Below the pieces are notes generated by a model. The model worked only from the letters and a program-made list of their open reading frames with translations. It made no database searches and was not told the origin of the DNA. Positions 23,854 through 33,359 of a stretch of DNA of 46,032 nt are shown here, in pieces (position 1 is the stretch's first letter; the number at the start of each line of letters is the position of its first letter). This stretch comes from Polaromonas sp. 39-63-25 (GTDB taxonomy: Bacteria; Pseudomonadota; Gammaproteobacteria; Burkholderiales; Burkholderiaceae_C). The stretch covers positions 1 to 46,032 of the forward strand of contig NZ_NCJH01000025.1 in assembly GCF_002278925.1 (NCBI RefSeq), read 5' to 3'. The translations under genes were made by a program, and so were the position numbers.

Positions 23854-24042
23854 TCAGGCTGCGGCCAACCAGTAACCCGCGTTGAACGGGCTGCTCATGC
23901 GCAACGCCAGCGGCGACACGTCGAGCAGTTTGTCGGTCGGCATCGGCTCTTCGCCGTCTGCGCTGTTTGCTTGCTGGGCCTCATTCGCCCGATCCCCTTG
24001 GCCAATGTCTGGGGAGCGGGCTACAGAAAAGAATAGAAACAT
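23854..24042 (-). CDS. Possible small ORF downstream of barstar (62 aa)
   Basis: The ATG at 24042 lies inside the last codons of the barstar gene in another frame, and the stop is 19 bases before the terminator, so it would be the last cistron of the ribonuclease-barstar transcript. The sequence is MFLFFSVARS followed by an acidic/polar stretch and the ending SSPFNAGYWLAAA. An internal ATG at 23943 (MPTDKLLDVSP) with GAAGAG upstream is an alternative start giving 29 aa. I recognise no family. It may be real or chance. Confidence 0.35.
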   Translation of the reverse strand: MFLFFSVARSPDIGQGDRANEAQQANSADGEEPMPTDKLLDVSPLALRMSSPFNAGYWLAAA

Positions 24043-24422
24043 CTGAACGGGATTTTTCGATCCGCCCAGTAGTCCGCCGCATCCCTGAAGATATCCAGCA
24101 GCTGTTCGCGCGCTTCCTTGTCAAATTTTGCATTGGCAGGGATCTGCTCCAGCAGGACAATGAAGCCGGGCTGCGGTCCAGACTTGTGAACCAGGTCCGT
24201 CATGCAGTCGTACAGCGCATCAAAGTTTTTGCCAAAATGCGCCGGGAATGTGTACTGTGCCGCGATCATGTCCAGCACGTCCTGCTTGCTCTGGGCGTTG
24301 CCCAGGTTGGCGTAGAGGAAGTGGTGGCCAAGCTGGGTGGCAGCATCCTGCAAGTCCTGCACGCGGAAGGCGCGTATGGATTGCACGATATTGGGTCTAA
24401 CAGTACGAAGTGGTGTTTCCAT
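24021..24422 (-). CDS. Barstar-family ribonuclease inhibitor
   Basis: 133 aa, cytoplasmic. The barstar pattern is clear: VLDMIAAQYTFPAHFGKNFDALYDCMTDL (about 49-77), with the acidic/aromatic helix that plugs the ribonuclease active site, then GFIVLLEQIP and REQLLDIFRDAADYWADRKIPF. It should bind and neutralise the barnase-type ribonuclease encoded just upstream (54-base gap). Inhibitor inside, enzyme exported is the normal logic. Ends 20 bases into the small downstream ORF. Confidence 0.88.
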   Translation of the reverse strand: METPLRTVRPNIVQSIRAFRVQDLQDAATQLGHHFLYANLGNAQSKQDVLDMIAAQYTFPAHFGKNFDALYDCMTDLVHKSGPQPGFIVLLEQIPANAKFDKEAREQLLDIFRDAADYWADRKIPFRCFYSFL

Positions 24423-24476
24423 CTCCGCGTCTCTTTCTTAAGTCAATAATTCAAAGTTGACGATCACTGTTGAACC

Positions 24477-24884
24477 TTATTGAGCGATTCTGCGAAAACT
24501 CGCGTAGTGATCATCGGTGTAATAACAAGCATCGGGCGCGGTGGGTACTAAACCACCACAAACGATGCGCCGGGCGCCCCGACTGCGCTCACCTGGGGTT
24601 CTGACGGTGTATTCGCGGTAGTAACCGCGATTTTTGGCGGGAAGTATTCTTTCCCGATTGCCAAACACCGAACCGTCCTTGTCGTACCTGTACGGGCCCC
24701 CCTGATAAATCAAGCGGACCATGTGGCGCCCCTGCTCCGGCAGGGCCGCGACTGAAATCGTGCTGACTTCGGCCTGGGGGACTGGCCCTTTGGCTTCTAC
24801 GCCGGACGGGCTGAACCCCGTGCTCAAAGCAGCCAGAACGACTGCTGCGACTAGCCGCCACCCGGCTCCATTTTTTCGCAACAT
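24477..24884 (-). CDS. Exported barnase-type guanyl-specific ribonuclease
   Basis: 135 aa from the ATG at 24884. Hydrophobic signal segment at about residues 9-27 (WRLVAAVVLAALSTGFSPSG). The mature part carries the microbial ribonuclease core: VFGNRERILP, YYREYTVRTPG with the catalytic Glu, SRGARRIVCGG with the catalytic Arg, and CYYTDDHYASF with the catalytic His. Two cysteines (in VCGG and DACYY) could form a disulfide once exported. It would cut RNA after guanine outside the cytoplasm, as a nutrient-scavenging enzyme or a toxin against neighbours; barstar protects the producer. Confidence 0.87.
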   Translation of the reverse strand: MLRKNGAGWRLVAAVVLAALSTGFSPSGVEAKGPVPQAEVSTISVAALPEQGRHMVRLIYQGGPYRYDKDGSVFGNRERILPAKNRGYYREYTVRTPGERSRGARRIVCGGLVPTAPDACYYTDDHYASFRRIAQ

Positions 24885-25073
24885 GGAAAAATCCGTTTTA
24901 CTTGAACCAGAGCCAACCGCCAATTGTTTAGCAGTTGCCGGGTTAACCCTTAAATTTCAAGAGGTAGAGTTTGACGCATCCCGCAGAAAAACGCAAGGGC
25001 CTGCCCAAAATTCAGGCAGTCTATCGCCACGTTGGGTGCGGTTATAAGTTAGTGCTAGCTGTCTAAAAAAAGC

Positions 25074-27386
25074 TTATCGGGATGCGTTGGCGTCTGCCAC
25101 GGTCAAGGCTGTCATGTTGACAATCCGGCGCACCGTGGTGCTGGCGGTCAGGATGTGCATGGGTTTGGCGGCACCGAGCAGGACCGGGCCGATGGCGATG
25201 TTGCCGCCTGCTGCCGTCTTGAGCAGGTTGTACGCAATGTTGGCTGCATCGATGTTGGGCAGAACCAGCAAATTGGCTTCACCGGACAGGGTGCTGTTGG
25301 GCATGACCGCCGCCCGCGCCGCAGCGTCCAGTGCCACATCACCGTGCATTTCGCCGTCGACTTCCAGCCACGGGGCTTCGTCTCGCAGCAATTGCAGCGT
25401 GTGGCGCATTTTCAGTGCGCTGGGTAGATTGGACGAGCCAAAATTCGAGTGCGACAGCAGCGCGGCCTTGGGCTTGATGCCAAAGCGCATCATTTCCTCT
25501 GCAGCCAGTGTCGTGATCTCGGCCAGCTGCTCGGCCGTGGGGTCGTAGTTCACATGGGTGTCGACCAGAAACACCTGGCGGTCCGGCAGCATCAGGCCGT
25601 TCATGCAGGCGTAGGTACAGACGCCCGGGCGCTTGCCGATCACTTGGTCCAGGTAGTTCAGGTGGTGGGCGGTGGTGCCCCAGGTGCCGCAGATCAGGCC
25701 GTCGACATCGCCTTTGTGCAGCAGCATGCCCGCAATCAGCGTCAGGCGGCGGCGCATCTCGATCTTGGCCATCTGCACGGTCACGCCCTGGCGCTCCATG
25801 ATGCGATGGTAGGTTTGCCAGAAGTCGCGGTAGCGGTGATCCTGCTCGACGTTGACCACGTCGTAATCGAGCTCCTCCCTCAGCCGCAGGCCGAATTTTT
25901 CGATGCGCTGGGCAATGATGGCGGGCCGGCCTATCAGTGTCGGCCGGGCCAAACCTTCGTCCACGACGATCTGGCAAGCCCGCAGCACGCGTTCTTCCTC
26001 GCCCTCGGCATAGGCCACGCGTTTTTTGACGGCTTTTTTGGCAGCCGCAAAAATCGGCTTCATGGTCGTGCCCGAGGCGTAGACAAAACTCTGGAGCTTC
26101 TCCCGATAGGCGTCCATGTCGGTGATGGGGCGCAGCGCCACACCGCTATCGGCCGCCGCCTGCGCCACGGCCGGCGCGATTTTCATCATCAGGCGCGGGT
26201 CAAACGGCTTGGGAATCAGGTATTCCGGTCCGAACGCCAGCTGCTCGCCGGTGTAGGCCGCTGCCACCACCTCGCTCTGCTCGGCCTGTGCCAGCTCGGC
26301 AATGGCATGCACCGCGGCAATTTCCATCTCGACCGTGATGGTGGAGGCGCCGGCGTCCAGCGCGCCGCGGAAGATGTAGGGGAAACACAGGACATTGTTG
26401 ACCTGGTTCGGGTAGTCGGTGCGGCCGGTGGCCATGATGGCGTCATCACGCACTGACTTGACGTCTTCGGGTGTGATTTCGGGGTTGGGGTTGGCCAGCG
26501 CAAAAATGATGGGCCGGGCGGCCATCTTGCTGACCATGTCCTTCTTGAGCACGCCGCCTGCCGACAGGCCCAGGAAAATGTCCGCGCCTTCAATGATCTC
26601 GCCCAGGGTCCGCGCCGAGGTCTTCTGCGCAAACTGGATCTTGTCTTCGTCCATCAGCTCGGTGCGTCCTTCGTAGACCACCCCGGCCAGATCCGTCACG
26701 AAAATGTTGCTGCGCGGAATGCCCAGCTTGAGCAGCAGTCCCAGGCAGGCCAGCGCCGCGGCACCTGCGCCCGAGGTCACCAGCTTGACCTGCGTTGGGA
26801 GCTTGCCGACCACCTTCAGGGCGTTCAGGATCGCGGCGCCGACCGTGATGGCTGTGCCATGCTGGTCATCATGAAACACCGGGATCTTCATGCGCTTGCG
26901 CAGCTCGCGCTCGATGTAAAAACAGTCCGGCGCCTTGATGTCCTCAAGGTTGATGGCGCCGAAGGTGGGCTCCAGCGAGGCAATGATGTCGACCAGCTTC
27001 GCCGGGTCTTTTTCGTCAATCTCGATGTCGAAGACGTCAATGCCCGCAAACTTCTTGAACAGCACGCCCTTGCCCTCCATGACCGGTTTGGAGGCCAGCG
27101 GGCCGATATCGCCCAGGCCCAGCACGGCCGTGCCATTGGTCACCACCGCCACCAGGTTGCCGCGGCTGGTGTATTTGAACGCCGCATTCGGGTCTTTGAC
27201 GATTTCTTCGCAGGGGGCCGCGACGCCGGGCGAGTAGGCCAGTGCCAGATCGCGCTGGTTGACCAGCTGCTTGGTGGCCGCGATCGCGATCTTGCCCGGG
27301 GTCGGAAACTCGTGGTACTCCAGCGCGGCGCGGCGCAGCTCGTCGCGCTTTTCCTGGCTGTCGGGGGTGGCTGGCACTGCGGGCAT
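25074..27386 (-). CDS. maeB: NADP-dependent malic enzyme with phosphotransacetylase-like domain
   Basis: 770 aa, the long MaeB form. Residues 1-430 are the malic enzyme: [35 protein letters not shown] (substrate/metal binding, about 165-184), and [13 protein letters not shown] for NADP. Residues from about 445 ([19 protein letters not shown]) form a C-terminal domain like phosphotransacetylase, usually regulatory and binding acetyl-CoA. It converts malate to pyruvate, CO2 and NADPH. The catalytic domain is complete. On the minus strand a -10-like CTACAAT lies upstream near 27445-27451. Confidence 0.96.
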   Translation of the reverse strand: MPAVPATPDSQEKRDELRRAALEYHEFPTPGKIAIAATKQLVNQRDLALAYSPGVAAPCEEIVKDPNAAFKYTSRGNLVAVVTNGTAVLGLGDIGPLASKPVMEGKGVLFKKFAGIDVFDIEIDEKDPAKLVDIIASLEPTFGAINLEDIKAPDCFYIERELRKRMKIPVFHDDQHGTAITVGAAILNALKVVGKLPTQVKLVTSGAGAAALACLGLLLKLGIPRSNIFVTDLAGVVYEGRTELMDEDKIQFAQKTSARTLGEIIEGADIFLGLSAGGVLKKDMVSKMAARPIIFALANPNPEITPEDVKSVRDDAIMATGRTDYPNQVNNVLCFPYIFRGALDAGASTITVEMEIAAVHAIAELAQAEQSEVVAAAYTGEQLAFGPEYLIPKPFDPRLMMKIAPAVAQAAADSGVALRPITDMDAYREKLQSFVYASGTTMKPIFAAAKKAVKKRVAYAEGEEERVLRACQIVVDEGLARPTLIGRPAIIAQRIEKFGLRLREELDYDVVNVEQDHRYRDFWQTYHRIMERQGVTVQMAKIEMRRRLTLIAGMLLHKGDVDGLICGTWGTTAHHLNYLDQVIGKRPGVCTYACMNGLMLPDRQVFLVDTHVNYDPTAEQLAEITTLAAEEMMRFGIKPKAALLSHSNFGSSNLPSALKMRHTLQLLRDEAPWLEVDGEMHGDVALDAAARAAVMPNSTLSGEANLLVLPNIDAANIAYNLLKTAAGGNIAIGPVLLGAAKPMHILTASTTVRRIVNMTALTVADANASR

Positions 27387-27747
27387 GAAGTTGTCTCCTG
27401 AGCGGCGGCCCTAGCCGGGCCGTCAATTTTTTGTAAGGTCTGCGATTGTAGGTCGTCCAAGGGGAAAACCCTAGTACGTGGATCTACGCAAACCAGTGGA
27501 GTGGTTTTGACTTTTTAACAAAGATCAGAGAGCAGTTAACCGGTGTAGGGTGTAGGGATGCATAGTTACTGTCGGCTAGGGTGCTGCTATGTCGCAAATA
27601 ATCCGAAGTTACTGCCAAATACCCACTCACCTGTAAAGCCTAGCCTTGTCACCCCCCTATTTGTCGCAGCGTTTCGCGGAGGGCCCCCCGGATTCGGCCA
27701 CCATGTCGCTCACTTATTGATCGTAGCCGTCGTATCGGTCACCAACC
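27387..27747. other. Non-coding gap at the left edge of the catabolic region
   Basis: 361 bases between maeB and the TRAP permease. Lower in GC to the eye than its surroundings. It holds the probable maeB promoter and a small tandem GGTGTAGGGTGTAGGG (27541-27556). No coding sequence, transposon end or attachment site could be supported. Confidence 0.5.
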
Positions 27748-29025
27748 TCAATAGAACCAGCGCGCCGGTACCATGACCAGCTGCGGGAAGGCGATCATCA
27801 GGAACATGATGGCGAACTGCGCAACCATGAACGGAATCACGCCCCGGGTCACTTCGCCCATGCTGATCTTGCCGACACCAGCCACGGCGTTGAGCACGGT
27901 TCCCACCGGCGGCGTGATCAGGCCAATGGCATTATTGATAATGAAAAGCACGCCGAAATACACCGGGTCGATGCCGGCGGCCTTGACCACCGGCATCAGC
28001 ACAGGGGTGAGCAGCAGGATGGTTGGCGTCATGTCCAGCGCCGTCCCGACCAGCATGGTCAGCACCATGATGGCGACCATCAGCAGCTTGGGGCTGTCCA
28101 GCAGCGGCTGCAGCAGTTCCACGACCTGGGCGGGCAGGTTGGCCACCGTGATCAGCCAGGCCGAGACCATGGCGGCGGCCACGAGGAACATCACCACGGA
28201 GCAGGTCTTGGCGGCGGACACAAACAGCGGCACCAGCTTCTTCAGATTCAGTTCGCGGTAAATGACGGTCGAGACAAACAGCGAGTAAACGGCGGCCACC
28301 ACGGCGGCTTCGGTGGGCGTGAAAACGCCAAATTTCAGGCCGAACACGATGATGAATGGCAGCACCAACGCCCAAGTCGCCAGACGCAGTGCCTCCAGCA
28401 CTTCTCCGAGGGTCTTGCGAGGCGGCGGGGCGATGGTTTCATTGCGCACCAGCCACCACCAGGTGACGACCAACGAGACGGCCAGCCAGATACCCGGGAA
28501 AATTCCAGCCATGAACAGCTTGGAGATCGACACGTTGGCGGCTACGCCGAAGATCACGAAACCGATGCTTGGCGGAATGATCGGGGCGATGATGCCGGCA
28601 GAGGCGATCAGGCCCGCCGAGCGGGCCTTGTCATGGCCGGCCGCCACCATCATGGGCAGCAACAGGGCGGTCAGGGCGGCAGCGTCGGCTACTGCCGAGC
28701 CCGACAGCGCGGCCATGATGACGGCGGCAACGATGGTCACGTAACCAAGTCCGCCCTTGACGTGGCCGACCACGGCCATCGCAAAGTTCACAATGCGGCG
28801 CGAGAGGCCGCCAGCGTTCATGATCTCGCCGGCCAGCATGAAGAAAGGCACGGCCAGCAACGGAAAGCTGTCGGCGCCGTTGATCACGTTCTGCGCCAGG
28901 ATCTGCGCATCGAACATGTCGAGGTGCCACATCAGCGCGGCACCGCAGAGCAGCAGGGAGAAGGCGATGGGGACGCCAAGCGCCATAGCGCCTAGCATGG
29001 AGCCTAGGAAAATAAGGATGGTCAT
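27748..29025 (-). CDS. dctM: TRAP transporter large permease (DctM)
   Basis: 425 aa, about twelve membrane helices. TRAP DctM hallmarks: VPFFMLAGEIMNAGGLSRRIV (about 79-99), GSAVADAAALTALLLPMM, GLIASAGIIAPIIPPSIGFVIFGV, DMTPTILLLTPVLMPVVKAAGIDP and NAIGLITPPVGTVLN. It is the sodium-driven channel subunit that takes up organic acids delivered by a DctP-type binding protein. ATG at 29025 with little ribosome site, 17 bases after dctQ. The binding-protein gene is not adjacent but lies about 2.2 kb upstream in the same direction. Confidence 0.95.
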   Translation of the reverse strand: MTILIFLGSMLGAMALGVPIAFSLLLCGAALMWHLDMFDAQILAQNVINGADSFPLLAVPFFMLAGEIMNAGGLSRRIVNFAMAVVGHVKGGLGYVTIVAAVIMAALSGSAVADAAALTALLLPMMVAAGHDKARSAGLIASAGIIAPIIPPSIGFVIFGVAANVSISKLFMAGIFPGIWLAVSLVVTWWWLVRNETIAPPPRKTLGEVLEALRLATWALVLPFIIVFGLKFGVFTPTEAAVVAAVYSLFVSTVIYRELNLKKLVPLFVSAAKTCSVVMFLVAAAMVSAWLITVANLPAQVVELLQPLLDSPKLLMVAIMVLTMLVGTALDMTPTILLLTPVLMPVVKAAGIDPVYFGVLFIINNAIGLITPPVGTVLNAVAGVGKISMGEVTRGVIPFMVAQFAIMFLMIAFPQLVMVPARWFY

Positions 29026-29042
29026 GGGGGGCCTGTTCTCGT

Positions 29043-29582
29043 CTATTTATGGGCTTCGGCGGTGCCAGCGTGAGAGGCTTCTTCAGATTCCTGAATCAAC
29101 ACCAAGTGCGCGTCGTCAATCTGACCGGTCAATAGACGCCACAGGTCACCCAGAAGAATCGGTGCGGCGAGTACGGAGAACACCATGCCCGAGGTGTAGA
29201 ACCAGGCCATGGAGACCTCCATCACGGCACTGGTCGTTTCCCAGTTGATGACCGACTGGTCGTACGCACCCTTGAATAACAGCCAGCAGACAAACAACAT
29301 CAGCACCAGCGACAGCCCCATGCAGATTTTCTTGCCCTGGGGACCCAGCCTGCCCACCAGCATGTCGGTGCCGAGGTGGCCGTTTCCCCGCAAGGCCACG
29401 ACCGCGCCCAGGAAGGTCAGCCAGACAAACAGCCAGCGTGACAACTCTTCCGAGACCATGAAGCCCGAGTTGAAGGCGTAGCGCATGAACACGTTGCCAA
29501 ACACCAGCACCACCATCACGGCCAGCAAGGCGGCGATAAGGTAGCCGATGAACTGGCAGTAACGGTCAATCAACTTTTCCAT
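29043..29582 (-). CDS. dctQ: TRAP transporter small permease (DctQ)
   Basis: 179 aa, four membrane helices: about 9-32, 48-66, 88-108 and 128-148. The DctQ signature GNVFMRYAFNSGFMVSEELSRWLFVWLTFLGAVVAL spans helices 1-2. It pairs with DctM in the inner membrane. ATG at 29582 has GGAGA eight bases upstream. A candidate operator, TTGAACGAACATCAA, lies upstream at 29669-29683. Confidence 0.94.
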   Translation of the reverse strand: MEKLIDRYCQFIGYLIAALLAVMVVLVFGNVFMRYAFNSGFMVSEELSRWLFVWLTFLGAVVALRGNGHLGTDMLVGRLGPQGKKICMGLSLVLMLFVCWLLFKGAYDQSVINWETTSAVMEVSMAWFYTSGMVFSVLAAPILLGDLWRLLTGQIDDAHLVLIQESEEASHAGTAEAHK

Positions 29583-29668
29583 AGATTCTCCTGATACCAG
29601 GCACTACTGTTTGCCGGCGTGACTAGAACGATTGCTACGATCAACGCCTGCGAAGTTCTTTGAGGCAT

Positions 29669-29683
29669 TTGAACGAACATCAA
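29669..29683. promoter_or_regulatory. Operator-like site upstream of dctQM
   Basis: TTGAACGAACATCAA resembles TTGAACGACATTCAA at 39218-39232 beside the IclR gene. It lies 86 bases before dctQ, between the YciI-like gene and dctQ. A shared regulator is inference. Confidence 0.4.
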
Positions 29684-29738
29684 ATTTGAGCCAAGATTTG
29701 TCAATCGTTTCGTGGACAGTCTATCTCCCCGTTTTCAT

Positions 29739-30023
29739 TCAACGATTGTCTCGTAGCTTCGAAAAGTGTCTAATTTCCACTTGCCTCCACACACCGGCTT
29801 TTGTAAATGGATCGTTCTTAAAGAACGCCAAAACCTGCTCTTTATTCATCGCATCGATCAACAGGCAGCTCCCGTTGATGGTCTGGTTGTCGTCTTCCAG
29901 CAGTGGGCCGGATACAAGAATCTTGAAGGGAGCAGAAGATAAATTCGCTTTGTGCTCTTCGAAATGCTGTGCCCGAATGCTTTCGCTATTGGGCACATCA
30001 AGACAGTAAATTACAAAATGCAT
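29739..30023 (-). CDS. YciI-like (YCII) domain protein
   Basis: 94 aa. HFVIYCLDVPNSESIRAQHFEEHKANLSS at the start with a conserved His, then a KILVSGPLLEDD strand and PFTKAGVWRQVEIRHF, matching the YCII ferredoxin-like fold. Such proteins occur in catabolic clusters, sometimes as small hydrolases or dehalogenase-like enzymes; the exact reaction is not known. ATG with AAGAGA upstream. It lies between the SDR and the TRAP permeases in one direction. Confidence 0.85.
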   Translation of the reverse strand: MHFVIYCLDVPNSESIRAQHFEEHKANLSSAPFKILVSGPLLEDDNQTINGSCLLIDAMNKEQVLAFFKNDPFTKAGVWRQVEIRHFSKLRDNR

Positions 30024-30148
30024 AAATTGATCTCTTGTTTAGCGTGCGGCCGACAAACGTTCAGCCTTCCATTCCAGATCGAGCAGGCAACCCGATCTTC
30101 CAAAACCAGCCATGCCCGTGAAGCCCCATGGGTCATGCATGGCACACA

Positions 30149-30940
30149 TCAGGGCATTAGTTGCCCACCGTTAACCTCCAGAGTCTGCCCCGTGACGTAG
30201 CCAGACATAAGATCGGAAGCAAGGTAAAGGAACGCACCAACACATTCCTCCGGCGTTCCCAGCCGACCCATGGGAATGGAGGCTTTGAATGCTTCTAGCA
30301 TCGCCGGCGTGGAAAACTGGTCTTGTAGCGGCGTAAGGATCACGCCGGGCGCGACGGCATTGACGCGGATGTGGTCCGCCACGAGCTCGCGCGCGAGCGC
30401 GCGCGTGACTGTGCTGATGAAACCCTTGGAGCCCGCGTATAGCAACGAACCTGGACCGCCTCCATTACGCGCCGCCGCAGATGTGACGTTGATGATAGTA
30501 CCGCCGCCATGCTGGCGCATCGAAGTCACCACCTCGCGGGCGAACGCCACCACGGACCGCGCATTGACGTGCATTACTTCATCGAAGAACTCGTCCGACT
30601 GCTCGGCAAGCTGTACGCGCTTGACGAGGCTACCTGCGTTGTTGACCAGCACGTCGATTCGGCCAAATTTCTGCAAGACCTGCGCCACGCTCCGGCGAAT
30701 GGCAGCTCCGTCGCGGACATCTGCCGAGACGAGCATGGCTTCGCCGCCGGACGCACGGATCGCCGCACCCACTTCGGCTGCGGGGCCTTCCGACCGGTTG
30801 TAGTGCACAGCGACCTTCATTCCCTGCGCGCCGAATGCGCGGGCGACAGCGGCACCAATGCCCAGGCTCGCACCCGTGACAAGCGCAACTTTGCCGCGCA
30901 GGTCGGGAACCTTCAGTTCATTCAGAGTGTATTCATTCAT
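30149..30940 (-). CDS. Short-chain dehydrogenase/reductase
   Basis: 263 aa from ATG 30940, which has AAGGAA at the right distance. Rossmann motif TGASLGIGAAVARA (about 22-35), NNAG (about 100-103), the catalytic Ser in INVTSAAARNGG and the YxxxK as YAGSKGF. C-terminal EVNGGQLMP is typical. NAD(P)-dependent oxidation of an alcohol or reduction of a ketone; substrate unknown. It follows a decayed TRAP permease and precedes the YciI-like gene, so it belongs to the catabolic array. Confidence 0.93.
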   Translation of the reverse strand: MNEYTLNELKVPDLRGKVALVTGASLGIGAAVARAFGAQGMKVAVHYNRSEGPAAEVGAAIRASGGEAMLVSADVRDGAAIRRSVAQVLQKFGRIDVLVNNAGSLVKRVQLAEQSDEFFDEVMHVNARSVVAFAREVVTSMRQHGGGTIINVTSAAARNGGGPGSLLYAGSKGFISTVTRALARELVADHIRVNAVAPGVILTPLQDQFSTPAMLEAFKASIPMGRLGTPEECVGAFLYLASDLMSGYVTGQTLEVNGGQLMP

Positions 30941-30966
30941 CTTGTTTCCTTCTTTCGGTGCTTGTG

Positions 30967-31210
30967 TCAACCGTGCCGCCATCTCGCTGGCACAGTGGCC
31001 AGCGGCGGGAAGAACGCCAGCCGACCTGTGACACCATGAAGGGCGACGCGTCTTTGGCGGCCACATCCATGCTGACCGGCCGACACCGGCCGCCGTGTTC
31101 AGCACGGCACGGGGTCAGGGTCAGGATGGTCGGAGTCATGTCCATTGCGGCGCCTGCGATCATCTTTAACACCATGATGTCCAGCTTCAGCAGTGTGGGC
31201 TGTCCAGGCG
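30967..31210 (-). pseudogene. Remnant of a second TRAP large permease (DctM)
   Basis: Between dctP and the SDR, pieces of a DctM C-terminal half are readable in order but in different frames: LLKLDIMVLKMIAGAAMDM and TPTILTLTP, then VLNTAAGVG, then SMDVAAKDASPFMVSQV, then FFPPLATVPARW before a stop. They match IMVLTMLVGTALDMTPTIL, VLNAVAGVG, ISMGEVTRGVIPFMVAQF and AFPQLVMVPARW of the intact DctM at 27748-29025, but diverge enough to be a different paralog. Roughly 45 residues between the first two pieces are missing. Frameshifts and deletion make it non-functional; it was probably the original permease of the adjacent binding protein. Confidence 0.8.
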
Positions 31211-31259
31211 CGGCCTTGGTCGCGACGCCACGTCCGCTAAATAGTTGGACAGAAGACGA

Positions 31260-32267
31260 TCAGTGGATCGCGGCTCGGACCTTCTCGATCTCTGTACGAT
31301 ATGTCTTCACAACAGCAGGATCGTATGACGCGGCGAACTTATTGGCGACTGGCTGGGTCAGTTCACGCATCTTGGCGAGCGTGGCCGGTGGGACGTCGTT
31401 GATTTGCATACCCTTCGCCTCCAACTCCTTGCGAGCTGTGGCCGAAGCCGCGCGACTCAAACTGCGCTGGTAGGCGCCGGCCTCGGCCGCAGCTTCCTCG
31501 ATGATCTTCTTCTCCGCCGAGGACAGTTTGTCCCAGGTCTTCTTGCTGATGACCACCGGGTTGGCCGTATAGACGTGGTTGGTCACGCTGAGGTACTTTT
31601 GCACCTCGTTGAACTTGCTGGTCAACACCACAGAGAAAGGATTCTCCTGTGCATCCATGGCCTTCGACTCCAACGCACCGTAGAGCTCCGGGAACGCCAT
31701 CGGGACCGGATTAGCCCCGAGAGCGGTGAAGCTTTCGAGGAACAGGGGATTCGGGATCACGCGCAGCTTCAGCCCCTTCAGGTCTTCCACGTTGACGATT
31801 GGCTTGCGGTTGTTGGTGAAATTTCGGAAGCCCGTCTCCCAGAAGCCAAGTCCAACCATGCCCTTGTCCCCCAGCTTGGACATAAGCGTCTGGCCGAAGG
31901 GGCCGGCCACCAACGCATCCACCTGTTCTGCCTTGGTGAAGGAGAAAGGGATGTCCAGCAGGGTGAATTCCTTGATGACTGCCCCCATCACGGTAGCCGA
32001 GGGCAGCGTAATGTCCTGCACGCCGCCCTGCACGGCGCTCAGCTGCTGGGCCTCGCCACCGACGGTGCCGCCGCCGAGCTCCTGGACTTTTATTTTCCCG
32101 CCACTCTTGGCTGCCACGATTTCGGCGAATTTCTGAATACCGAGAGAGATCGGGTGTCCCGGTTGCACCACATGGCCAAAGCGGATCGTGCGCTCCTGGA
32201 TCTGCGCCGAGGCGCCGCCGCAGGTCACGGCCACAGCCGCCAAAAAAACTAAGTTGCGAATTTTCAT
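31260..32267 (-). CDS. dctP: TRAP transporter substrate-binding protein (DctP)
   Basis: 335 aa. Signal peptide about residues 1-21 (GGASA-Q). Family motifs: IRFGHVVQPGHPISLGIQKFAEIVAAKSGGKIKV, GFWETGFRNFTNN, and DLKGLKLRVIPNPL whose Arg normally holds the carboxylate of the ligand, then FPELYGALESKAMDAQENP. A periplasmic binder of an organic acid. ATG with TAGGAGA upstream. The intact dctQM pair lies downstream past a relic dctM and two genes; whether they work together is unclear. Confidence 0.94.
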   Translation of the reverse strand: MKIRNLVFLAAVAVTCGGASAQIQERTIRFGHVVQPGHPISLGIQKFAEIVAAKSGGKIKVQELGGGTVGGEAQQLSAVQGGVQDITLPSATVMGAVIKEFTLLDIPFSFTKAEQVDALVAGPFGQTLMSKLGDKGMVGLGFWETGFRNFTNNRKPIVNVEDLKGLKLRVIPNPLFLESFTALGANPVPMAFPELYGALESKAMDAQENPFSVVLTSKFNEVQKYLSVTNHVYTANPVVISKKTWDKLSSAEKKIIEEAAAEAGAYQRSLSRAASATARKELEAKGMQINDVPPATLAKMRELTQPVANKFAASYDPAVVKTYRTEIEKVRAAIH

Positions 32268-32327
32268 GGTTTGTCTCCTAGGTGGTTAAAAACGTCTCTC
32301 ACGGGGTGGTCAAAGTGAATGAGTGGA

Positions 32328-33359
32328 TCAGGGACGCAGGATGATTTTGCTGCCCTCGCGGCGCTCGACCATTTCTAATGCGCGCTCGAAGTCACGGAAC
32401 TCGATCTGATGGGTGACGAGTTTGAGAACGTCGCTCGCCACCATGGGCAAGACGTTCATCATCAAGGACCAGGTGGTTTCGTTGTAGCCTCTCGAGCCGA
32501 TCAGAGCGAGCTCTTTGAGCACGACTGGCGTACTCTTGAAGGTGCTGGGTCCGTGACAGAGGCCTATGAGTCCGACACTGCCCCCGCGCCGGGTCATCGT
32601 GACGGCTTGCTCCAGCGTACTTGCCACACCACTGGTCTCGTAGACGATGTCTGCACCATCAGCTTGGAGCGTGCGCAAGACAGCGATTGGATCCTGCGCG
32701 TCGATGTTTACAGGAACAGCGCCGATCTCGTGAACCATGCGCAACCGGCTCACATCAGCAGCAACGCCTGTGACCATTACCTCGCGCGCACCTGCGGCGA
32801 GCGCGAGCGTCGCGCACAGGATTCCAATGGGCCCGGAGCCTATGACGGCAACCACATCACCGGATCGAACCGGCACGCGCTCCAGTACAGCGTGAGTGGC
32901 GACCGAAAGCGGTTCCAGAAGTGGTGCAACCGCACTGTCAATTCCGTCGGGCAATGGATGCACGTTCCACTCTGGAACGCTGACATATTCAGTCCAGCCA
33001 CCGTTGATCCGTCCGCCCATGAGGCGTCGGTCGTCGCAGAGCGTGGGCCGGCCCATACCGCAGTAGCGGCAATGGCCGCAAGCAATTTGCGGGTTCACGG
33101 CTACCACCGTCCCCGGCTTGACACGCGGACTGTCCGACTCGACGACGGTACCGGCGAACTCGTGCCCGACGATCAGCGGAAAGCTCGGCGCGTACTGTCC
33201 GACGACAGCTTCGTGCCACTTCCAGATAGCGACGTCCGTGCCGCAGATGCCACCGGCGGTTATGCGGATCAATACTTCGCCCGGCCGGCGCACGGGGGGG
33301 GCCACGTCGATGAGCGCCATAGCACCCCGTTCAGGTTTGAGCTTTGCGATTGCCTTCAT
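32328..33359 (-). CDS. Zinc-dependent medium-chain alcohol dehydrogenase
   Basis: 343 aa. Catalytic zinc ligands GGICGTD (Cys39) and GHEFAG (His-Glu, about 65-66); structural zinc from four cysteines in ACGHCRYCGMGRPTLC (about 93-108); NAD-binding GSGPIG (about 174-179). ICGTDVAIWKWHE resembles threonine 3-dehydrogenase and sorbitol dehydrogenase relatives, so the substrate may be a secondary alcohol or polyol. Its ATG overlaps the stop of the flavoprotein gene by ATGA. Confidence 0.93.
   Translation of the reverse strand: MKAIAKLKPERGAMALIDVAPPVRRPGEVLIRITAGGICGTDVAIWKWHEAVVGQYAPSFPLIVGHEFAGTVVESDSPRVKPGTVVAVNPQIACGHCRYCGMGRPTLCDDRRLMGGRINGGWTEYVSVPEWNVHPLPDGIDSAVAPLLEPLSVATHAVLERVPVRSGDVVAVIGSGPIGILCATLALAAGAREVMVTGVAADVSRLRMVHEIGAVPVNIDAQDPIAVLRTLQADGADIVYETSGVASTLEQAVTMTRRGGSVGLIGLCHGPSTFKSTPVVLKELALIGSRGYNETTWSLMMNVLPMVASDVLKLVTHQIEFRDFERALEMVERREGSKIILRP

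Noticed and set aside
27558-27776. 72-codon plus-strand frame in the gap left of the TRAP permease
   Set aside because: No ribosome site, no family, and it runs into the convergent dctM end.
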